This document shows, piece after piece, positions 7,652 to 14,661 of a stretch of DNA of 18,601 bases. The notes under the pieces are model-generated. The model saw only the letters and a program-made list of their open reading frames with translations, was not told the DNA's origin and ran no database searches. Made by a program: the position numbers and the translations under genes. The stretch lies in NCBI GenBank assembly GCA_029267975.1, contig JAJUHH010000015.1, forward strand, positions 1-18,601, given 5' to 3'. The DNA is from Clostridiales bacterium (lineage in GTDB: Bacteria; Bacillota; Clostridia; Lachnospirales; Lachnospiraceae). Within the stretch, counting starts at the first letter, position 1. Each line of letters opens with the position of its first letter.

Positions 7652-7702
7652 CCCCTCCGTTTAGTTATTTATAATATTCTCATAATCTAGATAACGGAGG
7701 GG
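7652..7702 (-). promoter_or_regulatory. Hairpin sequestering the orf136 ribosome site
   Basis: CCCCTCCGTT (7702-7693 on the transcript) pairs perfectly over 10 bp with AACGGAGGGG (7661-7652). The right arm contains the Shine-Dalgarno GGAGGGG, which lies 6 nt before the orf136 ATG. The 31-nt loop is shared with the upstream copy. If formed, it would block translation of orf136, and with it any coupling to secD. Confidence 0.65.
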
Positions 7703-7735
7703 GTTACCCTCACGATCACAAAATTATAATAATAT

Positions 7736-7769
7736 AAAAGTCAAAAATTCGGAGGGTTATCCCCATCCG
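7736..7769 (-). terminator. Putative attenuator terminator in the secDF leader
   Basis: On the transcript CGGATGGG (7769-7762) pairs with CCCTCCG (7756-7750) with one bulged T and a GATAA loop, followed by AATTTTTGACTTTT. This is a compact intrinsic terminator 91 nt before the orf136 start. Its left arm is shared with the alternative hairpin at 7761-7812. Confidence 0.6.
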
Positions 7770-7812
7770 TTTCGTTATTTATAATATTCTCATAATCTGG
7801 ATAACGGAGGGG
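7761..7812 (-). promoter_or_regulatory. Putative antiterminator hairpin, exclusive with the attenuator
   Basis: CCCCTCCGTT (7812-7803 on the transcript) pairs with AACGGATGGGG (7771-7761) over 10 bp with one bulged T. GGGT (7818-7815) can add an outer pair with ACCC (7757-7754). Together these occupy both arms of the terminator at 7736-7769, so only one structure can form. No clear sigma-A promoter was found in 7819-7952; candidates are weak. Confidence 0.5.
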
Positions 7813-7952
7813 TTACCCATCCGTTCCCACGCTCACACTTATCTAAATTAACACAAACCATGCAATTTGTATATAGAATTCTTGCCACCATCGATAAATT
7901 CGTTGGATTATGACAAATATCAGGCTAAGATATTATACCCTTATTAAAGGGA

Positions 7953-7974
7953 AAGAGATGCTGACGCATCTCTT
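7953..7974 (-). terminator. Intrinsic terminator after the YvyF-like gene
   Basis: AAGAGATGC-GTCA-GCATCTCTT on the minus strand forms a perfect 9-bp stem with a 4-nt loop, followed by TCCCTTTAAT. It lies 32 bp past the stop codon of the 126-residue gene and separates it from the secDF leader. Confidence 0.7.
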
Positions 7975-8006
7975 CTTCTCGTAATAATTATTTTGCCTTT
8001 ATCAAG

Positions 8007-8387
8007 TCACCTTGGTTTGCAGTTAATACAGTATACACCACTTTTAATTTTGATCCCGCACTTAGCACAGGTAAACCAAGCATCATAGGATGCATCTGAA
8101 AACTCCAATCTGTCTTCCCTAATCCAATCAAATATTCTTCTTGCGGACACTCCAAAAGTCTCTGCAATCTTCGATACTGTTGCCGTGGGATTGGCCTGGA
8201 TATATTCCTTAATCTCCGTAAGCTTCCGCTCCTCCTCTAATAGCAAGGGCTTCAGCATGGAACGCTTCTCCTCAGGAATTGCAGCAACACTTTTGCCCGA
8301 TACAAGCTTAATGCAATCTGAACATAGTTCCGGTCCGTATATATATTGGAAGAGTCTTCTGCAATTTTTACATACCTTAACTTCCAT
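8007..8387 (-). CDS. YvyF/TIGR03826-like zinc-ribbon HTH protein
   Basis: 126 residues. An N-terminal CxxC pair set (C6, C9, C22, C25) and a C-terminal one (C107, C110, C120, C123) look like two zinc ribbons. They flank a helix-turn-helix (about 54-95, with PTATVSKIAETFGVSARRIFDWIREDRL). This resembles YvyF of the Bacillus flagellar gene cluster, although no flagellar gene is visible here. It is probably a small DNA-binding or adaptor protein of the cytoplasm. The ribosome site AAAGGA lies 8 nt before ATG. It follows the broken DUF6472-like gene by 45 bp, very likely in the same transcript. Confidence 0.7.
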   Translation of the reverse strand: MEVKVCKNCRRLFQYIYGPELCSDCIKLVSGKSVAAIPEEKRSMLKPLLLEEERKLTEIKEYIQANPTATVSKIAETFGVSARRIFDWIREDRLEFSDASYDAWFTCAKCGIKIKSGVYCINCKPR

Positions 8388-8432
8388 TCATTTTCCTTTC
8401 AAATCTTATGTTGATAATCATCCTGTCAATTC

Positions 8433-8612
8433 TTATATCTGCTTGCGTACTATTTTATACTCATCGTTAAATTGAAAATGAGGACAATGGAATGTCGTAT
8501 AAGTCAAAAAACGTCCCATGTCGTCTTCATCAAGATTCACCTAGCATTCGTAGCAATCATACTCCTCATCATAAACATAATGAGCACAGCTCTCACAGTT
8601 ATTCGCACTCAT
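8433..8612 (-). pseudogene. DUF6472-like cysteine mini-protein with in-frame amber stop
   Basis: Reading from ATG at 8612 gives 23 codons (MSANNCESCAHYVYDEEYDC, then YEC). A TAG follows at 8543-8541, then 35 more in-frame codons (VNLDEDDMGRFLTY... HCPHFQFNDEYKIVRKQI) and TAA at 8435-8433. The two halves together look like one complete roughly 59-residue protein of a Lachnospiraceae family I remember as DUF6472, with CxxC, CYEC and a later CP, and a residue where TAG now stands. The ribosome site is excellent (GGAGGTG, 6 nt spacing) and an extended -10 promoter precedes it. The reading frame after TAG is intact, so this is a single nonsense change, a sequencing error, or readthrough. Function is unknown; the cysteines suggest metal binding. 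Confidence 0.75.
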
Positions 8613-8639
8613 TAGAACACCTCCTAAATCCGTAAAATT

Positions 8640-8648
8640 ATTATACCA
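8640..8648 (-). promoter_or_regulatory. Extended -10 promoter of the DUF6472-like/YvyF-like unit
   Basis: On the minus strand TGGTATAAT is a perfect TGnTATAAT extended -10 element, 27 bp before the ATG at 8612. The -35 region (TTCCAT at 17 nt) is poor, as is common for extended -10 promoters. Confidence 0.6.
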
Positions 8649-8771
8649 TGTACTCATACTTTATGGAATATGATAATCGCCTCTTAAGACCATTTTCACA
8701 TATGCCCACTGCTGAATCAAGGGGTAATCAGACTGCTATTTGCTTATGAACTGCTGTTATCCACGGAGCTC

Positions 8772-9697
8772 TTAAATTCTCGCCAGCTTATCCACAATTG
8801 CCCTGCATGCCCCACAGACAGAGTGGAATTCTGATATATCTATGTCCAAGCCCTTCCCGGAGGCATAGCGATGTAATCCCATTATCCCATCCTCCAATAA
8901 GGTTTTCATCTCAGGAATTTCATAGGGATTATAACGATCGAGAATTGAATCTATCTCTTCTTGATAAGCATTGCCAATTACAAAACTACATACACAGATA
9001 TCGCCACCAGGTGCTATACTTATGGTATTGACATCATCAAGTTTGGAGCTGTAAGGTTCCTGTCCACATTTTATGGTTAAATCCAGCTCCTTTTTCGGAA
9101 AATATTTAGATAGATGATCAAGCGCTCTGCCTGAGGGGAGGATATTATTTCCTTTTGAATGTGCAAGTTCCAACTCATGAAATGCATGAAGCACTTGTTT
9201 GGTTCTCAGATTATATTCATTCTCATCGTACTGATCAACCACCCAAGCCGGATGCAGCCGAATGGGCAGGCCATACTCCTTTGCCACTCTGGCAAACTCA
9301 TACACCGGCTCAAGGGGTATGGTTTCCTGGTGGAAGGCATCTGCTGATAAAAGAATATCATTTACCCGGCATCCTTCAGGGCGATTACTGCCTGTCTAAT
9401 CACCTGTGGATCTTTATTAAAGTAACCATTGGTAATCAGCTGTCTTTTGGGAATGTTGCAGCCGCTCGCCTCTCTCATAATCTCTTTTACTTCATTATAA
9501 TATAACAGAGGCTCTCCGCCGAAGCACATCACTGATTGGATGGAGAAGCGCTTACATAATTTATCTAAGATGTGCTTCATCCTTTCATATTGGATATGTC
9601 CGGTCTCCTTAATCTTATGGCCAACAGAACAGTGTTTGCACTGTCCGGTACATAGGTTGGTTACAACAAATTCTACACGGTTGATATTAAGATACAT
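8772..9697 (-). pseudogene. Radical SAM protein broken by a one-base deletion
   Basis: The first frame (9697-9362, 111 residues) holds the radical SAM cluster motif C16-TGQ-C20-KH-C23, the GGEP motif (60-63) and LITNG. It stops at TAA directly after ...ALKDAGG-type codons. The other frame continues the same protein without a gap (VNDILLSADAFHQE, then the C-terminal part to 8772). Adding one G in the GGG run at 9367-9365 restores a 308-residue protein. The C-terminal half has C-x-G near CGQEPYSS, CVC and CGAC cysteines, suggesting extra cluster or SPASM-like ligands. The ribosome site is GGGGGA. Substrate is unknown: no precursor peptide or partner enzyme is adjacent, apart from the cysteine mini-gene at 8433-8612. 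It could also be a sequencing indel. Confidence 0.85.
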
Positions 9698-9806
9698 AAA
9701 ATCCCCCAGATATATATTTATATATATAATGTGTTCCTAAAGCTCCATAAGATATTATCAATGGTCTATATAGAAGCTTGACCCTGTAAGCCCAGGGGAG
9801 ATATGG

Positions 9807-10682
9807 CTAAAGCTTCGGATAAACCGTATCCCACAGACATAAGTTCATGGCTGCGGAGGCCACATCCTCTTGAAGATCTGACATTACTGCAATGACAGCA
9901 TTCCTCTCAGGAATTACCATGCAGATCTGTCCCCATTTTCCTCTTGCTGCGTAAGAGTTCTCCTTCTGCCTCCAAAAATAATAGCCATATCCTTCTTCCT
10001 TATTCTCAATCTGCTTTGCGCTGGCTTGCTCTACCCAAGACTCCGGCACTAACTGCCTGCCTCCATAATAGCCCTTCTGAAGATAAAGCTGCCCAAACCG
10101 TGCCAGCTCATTGACCGTAAGCAGCATGCCGGTGGAACCATAATAGTAGCCTTCCGGGCTATAGGCACATTCCGGCTCCCTTATCCCAAGAGGGTCAAAA
10201 AGCCTGGTCTTCAGATACTCCATCATCTTCTGCCCTGTTGCCTTCTCCACAAGCACTCCTGCCAGATAGGAGGTAAAGTTATTATACCTGAATCTACACT
10301 GGTCAATGTTCGGCAGCGGAATGCTGAGAATATGCTTAAGCCAATGATCACAGCTTAATCTTGCGAAGGGATAATCCACAAGGGACATGGTCAGCAGACG
10401 CTCCAGGGTGACCTTACTTAAATGCAGAAGGTGCTCCTCGGATGTGTTCTCAGGCAGCTCCTCCTCAAGATATTGCAGAACACTATCCTCCAGGCGAAGA
10501 TAACCCTCCTGAATCGCTATACCAACTGCCGTTGAGGTAATGCTTTTGGTGGCGGAATACAGATTCCTTCTCACTTCGGGTTCAAAATGATGCTCAGCGA
10601 TCTTCTCTCCGTTCTGTATAACCACGATACCATGAACCTTATAATGATGTTGATTGATATAGGTAATAAACTCCTGAAGCAT
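9807..10682 (-). CDS. Serine hydrolase, class C beta-lactamase / PBP4* family
   Basis: 291 residues with the penicillin-binding-type triad. S43-A-T-K46 (YSATKS) provides the nucleophile and general base. Y133-N-N135 (FRYNNFTSYLAG) is the YxN motif. RGKWGQ (247-252) takes the place of the KTG/HxG element. No signal peptide, so it is cytoplasmic and probably acts as an esterase or amidase rather than a penicillin resistance enzyme; the natural substrate cannot be told. The start is set by AAGGAGAT 6 nt before ATG. It follows the deaminase gene by 36 bp and ends the XRE-methyltransferase operon. Confidence 0.85.
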   Translation of the reverse strand: MLQEFITYINQHHYKVHGIVVIQNGEKIAEHHFEPEVRRNLYSATKSITSTAVGIAIQEGYLRLEDSVLQYLEEELPENTSEEHLLHLSKVTLERLLTMSLVDYPFARLSCDHWLKHILSIPLPNIDQCRFRYNNFTSYLAGVLVEKATGQKMMEYLKTRLFDPLGIREPECAYSPEGYYYGSTGMLLTVNELARFGQLYLQKGYYGGRQLVPESWVEQASAKQIENKEEGYGYYFWRQKENSYAARGKWGQICMVIPERNAVIAVMSDLQEDVASAAMNLCLWDTVYPKL

Positions 10683-10718
10683 AGTGATCTCCTTATTGAA
10701 ATGATGAAAACCAAGTTG

Positions 10719-11702
10719 CTATTTTGCGACAGTAAATCTCTGCTTCTGGTCATGATAGCTAGCAAGCCCATTTTTCCTGATTTGATCCAGTTCCTTCACC
10801 GTCATAAGGCCTGATTGATAGAGCTTCAAATATTCCTCCGATACGCTGGAGTTAAAGATCAGCATATCGTCAGAATTGATGGTGACCGGGATACCATGAT
10901 CGTATAGATCTCTGAGCTGATAACGATCATATCCCGGGGAATTCTTTAGCATTACATTGCTTGTGGGACAAATATTAAGCTGGATCTGATGATCGGCAAG
11001 CCAGTTCATAACCCTTGCATCTTCTGCAGCCCGAATACCATGATGCACCTCATCAAGCTCCAGAAGCTCGACGGTCCGCTTTACGTCCTCTGCAGTTCCG
11101 AATTCCCCCACATGCGCTCTCAGCTTAAGGCCATAGGTCTTGGCACGTTGATAAACCTTCTTATATCTCTCCGGCGGTGCAGCAAGCTCTTTCCCGCACA
11201 GATCCAGAGAGCAGAACCAATGATCGCTTAATATCTCATCCAACTTACTTAGAATCCTATCAGGGTCACTGCCCCATCCAATGGATAATTCGGGATAAAA
11301 CTTAACCTCAGGCGCAAAGGTATGATGCATCTGATCCATGATCTTTACAAAATCAGCCATAGACCCCAGGTGATCTATCTCATCCAATCCATAGCTCATG
11401 GCTAAAACTTCAATCTTATCATACTGCGCCTGGACAAAGGCAGCTTCCACCCGCTTCAGATAGCCATTGCCGTCCGGGAAAACAGATTTGATATTTTCTT
11501 CAAACCATTTCTGCATCTCTGCCAGAGAAGCAAAGGGCTCAGCTGCCGGCTTGATCTCAACGCCGGCCCATTGACTGATATATTGGATGGAGCCTCCACG
11601 GCCCACATGATTATGTAAGTCACTTTTGGGCACCTGCCGCATAAGCTCCAGTGAATGCATTTCTAAGGCTTCCTGAAAAAGTTTACATGCAGCTTCACTC
11701 AT
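10719..11702 (-). CDS. Adenosine deaminase-like amidohydrolase
   Basis: 327 residues from the chosen start. Zinc and catalytic motifs of the adenosine deaminase family are all present: KSDLHNHVG with H30 and H32, RAHVGEFG with H197 and E200, DEVHHGIRA with H221, CPTSN (245-249) and INSDDM with D278 and D279. The expected reaction is hydrolytic deamination of adenosine or a related purine. The specificity is uncertain because the family also includes adenine and modified-nucleoside deaminases. An upstream in-frame ATG at 11726 has no ribosome site and would overlap the preceding gene. ATG at 11702 has GAGGGGGA 8 nt before it and starts 10 nt after the preceding stop. It is operonic with the genes on either side. 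Confidence 0.85.
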   Translation of the reverse strand: MSEAACKLFQEALEMHSLELMRQVPKSDLHNHVGRGGSIQYISQWAGVEIKPAAEPFASLAEMQKWFEENIKSVFPDGNGYLKRVEAAFVQAQYDKIEVLAMSYGLDEIDHLGSMADFVKIMDQMHHTFAPEVKFYPELSIGWGSDPDRILSKLDEILSDHWFCSLDLCGKELAAPPERYKKVYQRAKTYGLKLRAHVGEFGTAEDVKRTVELLELDEVHHGIRAAEDARVMNWLADHQIQLNICPTSNVMLKNSPGYDRYQLRDLYDHGIPVTINSDDMLIFNSSVSEEYLKLYQSGLMTVKELDQIRKNGLASYHDQKQRFTVAK

Positions 11703-11712
11703 TGCTTCCCCC

Positions 11713-12825
11713 TCATTTCCTTCCATAGACTATCATTAACCCTTGTACATGTAAAAAAGCTTTCTCTTCGATCTTCTTAAAATACTCAGCAATGGACCCT
11801 TGCAGCCTGACAAAATCCTCTGCCTGACTTCTGCCCACACCTCGAGTCATAAAAAATTCAATCAGCTCTTCCGAGTCGGAGATACTATAAGGTCGGTCCC
11901 ATCCATGGATTTTCATAAAATCCTGCACTAGCTGCTCATAATCCTTCCGATCCGGAGTTACCAGCTGGACCTTATCATTCATGCGTACATCAATATCCTG
12001 TAAGCCCAACTGCTTCATATAAAATGGCAGCCTCATTCCGATTGCATAGTCCCTGCCTTCCTGCTCCAGTTCCTTTTCCCAGATCTTATGATAATCAAAA
12101 GCAGTACAAAGGTAATTATAGTCCATACCCTCTATGTACAAACCATCATTTTCGAATTCTCTGTTAACATCGATACAGATGATAAGACCGCCTCTCTTGA
12201 CAGAGGCTATCATCTTCTTCAATACCTCAATGGGTCTGTTCATATGTCGTAAGCTTGCCTGGATAATCGCTATATCATACAGGCGATCTGCTTCAAAGGA
12301 ATAAAGGTCCGACGGGAGAAAGCTTGTATCGTAATCCGTATCCTGAAACCTCAGTCTGGCTTTCTCCGTAAAATACTGAGTATCTATCCCTGTATAGCTG
12401 CTCCCTTGGGGTAAGATAGAGAGCAGCTGCTGCCCTAAGTAGCCATCACAGCAGCGAAATTCAATAAAATCTACCGGATGCTTCAGCTTCCAGACGGATC
12501 TTACAAGGAACTCCAGATAATCATCGTTCCAGAAGTATTTTCTGTTCTTATACAAATTATCATATTTCCCAGTAGAGCCATCATGATTATCTGAATTCCT
12601 TGGCCGATATTCCAACTGATGCAAAGGTTTGAGTCCCAGCAACTCATCTACCGAAACCTTAAAATACTCTGCAATGTCAGGCAATAAGGTAATATCCGGC
12701 ATGGTAGCACCGGTCTCCCATTTACTGACCGATTGAAAGGATACCCCTAAATATTCAGCCAGCTCCTGCTGGCTTATTCCTTTTAATTTACGCAGTTCCG
12801 CAATTTTAAGTTTAACTGACGGCAT
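11713..12825 (-). CDS. XRE-type HTH fused to a SAM-dependent methyltransferase
   Basis: 370 residues. Residues 6-62 are a classical Cro/C1 helix-turn-helix (ISQQELAEYLGVSFQSVSKWETG). Residues about 100-240 look like a class I methyltransferase: FIEFRCCDGYLGQQLL (120-135) as motif I with an unusual CCDG in place of GCGxG, TGID (145-148) with the ribose-binding acid, and YDIAIIQASLRHM plus GGLIICID as motifs IV and V. The C-terminal 130 residues are helical and unassigned. It may be a transcription factor that modifies or binds a small molecule, or a regulator with a degenerate sensor fold. The ribosome site AGGAGGT is strong. A dyad over its own promoter suggests autoregulation. Confidence 0.8.
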   Translation of the reverse strand: MPSVKLKIAELRKLKGISQQELAEYLGVSFQSVSKWETGATMPDITLLPDIAEYFKVSVDELLGLKPLHQLEYRPRNSDNHDGSTGKYDNLYKNRKYFWNDDYLEFLVRSVWKLKHPVDFIEFRCCDGYLGQQLLSILPQGSSYTGIDTQYFTEKARLRFQDTDYDTSFLPSDLYSFEADRLYDIAIIQASLRHMNRPIEVLKKMIASVKRGGLIICIDVNREFENDGLYIEGMDYNYLCTAFDYHKIWEKELEQEGRDYAIGMRLPFYMKQLGLQDIDVRMNDKVQLVTPDRKDYEQLVQDFMKIHGWDRPYSISDSEELIEFFMTRGVGRSQAEDFVRLQGSIAEYFKKIEEKAFLHVQGLMIVYGRK

Positions 12826-12842
12826 AAGATAACCTCCTGATT

Positions 12843-12878
12843 TTGATAACTTAATATTACTCTATCAATGCAGTTAAA
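12843..12878 (-). promoter_or_regulatory. Promoter with overlapping dyad operator before the XRE gene
   Basis: On the minus strand TTTAAC (12878-12873), a 16-nt spacer and TATTAA (12856-12851) form a fair promoter. The dyad TTGATA-N14-TATCAA (12868-12843) covers the -10, a typical place for an autorepressor site. Confidence 0.45.
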
Positions 12879-12927
12879 CCACTAACGTAATGGGAGAATT
12901 CATTCGCGTATTTGTTGAATAGCAGAT

Positions 12928-13542
12928 TCAAAGGATTGCTTTGATCTCCAGGGCAGACTTAACATTATAATCCGCAATCTCACAGGTCTCCCCAAGCTCG
13001 GAGAAGAAGCAGGTTTTCATTCCTGCATTTTTGCCAGCAAGAATATCAATCTCTCTGTCCCCGATCATAATCGCTTCCTCGGGCTTCATATGGTACTTCT
13101 CTATATAATAAAGCAGGCCTGCGGGACTTGGTTTACGCTCAAAGCTGCTCTTAGAGGTGATAAAGTCGCTGAAATACTGATACAGGCCATGATCCTGCAG
13201 ATATGTGAGGGCTGTGTCGCTTCGGTGGGTATAGAGATAATTCTTTCTTCCTGTTTCATGGATATATCTGCACAGGTCGGCCATGCCCTCGTAAGGCTTG
13301 CACAGCCTGCGCTCCATCTCATGACAGTGTTCTTTGTATCGGACAAAAAAATCCGCCTGTAGTTTATATTTCTCTTTGTAATAGTCATGAGCTTGTACCA
13401 TGGATACTCTTGTTATCTTAAGAATATCATCATAAGACTCCTGAAAGCCTTCCTCTTCCAGCGCCAGGCGAAAGGACTCCGCGATCACCGGGTAAGTATC
13501 ATATAAAGTTCCGTCAAAATCCCATATAATGTGTTGATACAT
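12928..13542 (-). CDS. HAD family phosphatase (phosphoglycolate phosphatase-like)
   Basis: 204 residues. HAD motif I is WDFDGTLYDT with nucleophile D8 and D10. Motif II is T105 in LYTHR, motif III is K137 in ERKPSP, and motif IV is IGDREID with D162 and D166. The helical cap between residues 15 and 85 is of subclass C1, as in Gph/PgmB-like enzymes. It should dephosphorylate a small phosphorylated metabolite in the cytosol; the substrate is not predictable. The longer in-frame ATG at 13566 is unlikely, because a perfect AGGAGGTGA lies 4-5 nt before the ATG at 13542. Confidence 0.88.
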   Translation of the reverse strand: MYQHIIWDFDGTLYDTYPVIAESFRLALEEEGFQESYDDILKITRVSMVQAHDYYKEKYKLQADFFVRYKEHCHEMERRLCKPYEGMADLCRYIHETGRKNYLYTHRSDTALTYLQDHGLYQYFSDFITSKSSFERKPSPAGLLYYIEKYHMKPEEAIMIGDREIDILAGKNAGMKTCFFSELGETCEIADYNVKSALEIKAIL

Positions 13543-13593
13543 CTGGTCACCTCCTGTCCTTATCATAGTCCATATTATAATCCTTAATAATCC

Positions 13594-14586
13594 TTATAAT
13601 ACAATCTCCTGATAGCTATCTTCATTTTCCTTGATATAAAAAACCATCTGCCATTCAACCCTGGGCACCGGAGTAAAATGCCAGGAAGAGCAGGCGATAT
13701 ATTTCCGCTGCGTTGATGCTTGTCTACCCAAGGTTATGACGCTGGGACCATCTGCAAAACCGATGATGTCAACGGCAGCTGCATGGCTGGTACTTGTTGT
13801 ATTTTCATTCTGCCTGGGCTCATCAGGTCTGGCGCAATCCCGAAGCTGAAGCTCTCCCTGGGACAGGTCCGGTATCACGCTATAGGTAAGTGCTTTAAAA
13901 TTATTAGGAAAATCCATATCCTCTATGAGATGCGAATACCGTGCCATTGACTTAGATTCGCATTGATCTAATACTAATTTATGCTTTTGCTTACTCACAG
14001 GATGGGTAAACTCTATTTCCCTGGTATCATTAAAATCTTCCGTGGTAAAACGCTCTCCCGGATAAGCTTTGGGCCTTTCCTTAAGCAGGAAGGATATTGA
14101 CTTTAGTGTAGGCTTTCTGACTGTGTTCCAGGAAAAAGAAGCTCGCAGCAATCGCCAGCCATCTTTCCTGTCACAGCCATAGTAATCCACAAATTCTTCT
14201 TCCCTGACAGACTCCTCCGCTGCCTCTGGAAGATAGGGATTCCAGTTGATGGCATATGCCTGATACTCTCTGAAAGCCTTGCCATTTATCTTAGCTTCGA
14301 TATCAAAATCGAACTCAAAGGGATTATCTTTATGCAGCTGTTCTCTTTCTTCGGCTGATAAATCCCCTATGCCAAATTCGGGATTCCAGCGCCTTAAAAA
14401 GGCTTTGATTTGCTCCTTGGGAATCCTTATGCAGAAGTCAACAACCAGCCCCTTGGCACAGGAATAGACCGCCGGAATACGCCATTCACGACCAATCCAT
14501 ATGAATTCTTTATTGACAGGAAGCTTTTTCCCTGCGTGCTCGCGGGTGCGGGGCCCCCAGTTTCCACTGTTAAAGTATACTTTCAT
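13594..14586 (-). CDS. Uncharacterised 330-residue protein
   Basis: I do not recognise this family. The coding character is good: AAGGAG ribosome site 6 nt before ATG, no internal stops, and genes on both sides on the same strand. No signal peptide or transmembrane segment. It is rich in Trp, aromatic and charged residues (for example NSGNWGPRTREHAG at the start, FIWIGREWRIP at 28-38, WNTVRKPTLKSISFLL near 153-168). It ends in beta-rich sequence (KYIACSSWHFTPVPRVEWQM). It looks like a soluble mixed alpha/beta protein. The HAD gene begins 51 bp downstream, so the two are probably co-transcribed. The 75 bp upstream holds no clear promoter. Confidence 0.7.
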   Translation of the reverse strand: MKVYFNSGNWGPRTREHAGKKLPVNKEFIWIGREWRIPAVYSCAKGLVVDFCIRIPKEQIKAFLRRWNPEFGIGDLSAEEREQLHKDNPFEFDFDIEAKINGKAFREYQAYAINWNPYLPEAAEESVREEEFVDYYGCDRKDGWRLLRASFSWNTVRKPTLKSISFLLKERPKAYPGERFTTEDFNDTREIEFTHPVSKQKHKLVLDQCESKSMARYSHLIEDMDFPNNFKALTYSVIPDLSQGELQLRDCARPDEPRQNENTTSTSHAAAVDIIGFADGPSVITLGRQASTQRKYIACSSWHFTPVPRVEWQMVFYIKENEDSYQEIVL

Positions 14587-14661
14587 ATGAGCTCCTTACT
14601 TTGTGCTTGATAAGGATTTATAATTGAATATATTAGCAGTTAATAAATATACATATAGTAA

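Larger units (their letters stand above)
7651..7818 (-). repeat. Two direct copies of a 59-nt leader element
   Basis: 7818-7760 and 7709-7651 (transcript order) share GGGTAACCCC(C)TCCGTTATC, a nearly unchanged loop containing AGATTATGAGAATATTAT, then AAATAAC and AACGGA(G/T)GGGGATAA. Only a handful of positions differ. Each copy is itself an inverted repeat. The copies sit head to tail, 50 nt apart, upstream of orf136-secDF. Confidence 0.85.

Noticed and set aside
8541..8612. The cysteine-rich mini-protein as a SCIFF peptide with the nearby radical SAM gene as its maturase
   Set aside because: SCIFF genes often lie near secDF in clostridia, but the reconstructed protein has a CxxC/CYEC/CP pattern and a VNLDED...EYKIVRKQ body that match a DUF6472-like family, not the six-cysteine SCIFF peptide. 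The radical SAM protein is also shorter than the SCIFF maturase.
9774..9815. AAGCTT...CCCTG/CAGGG...AAGCTT inverted repeat as a terminator of the serine hydrolase
   Set aside because: Only a 5-bp inner stem, no T run after it on the minus strand, and it overlaps the end of the coding region.
11703..11726. Longer start for the deaminase at 11726
   Set aside because: No ribosome site and overlap with the upstream gene; the ATG at 11702 has GAGGGGGA at proper distance.
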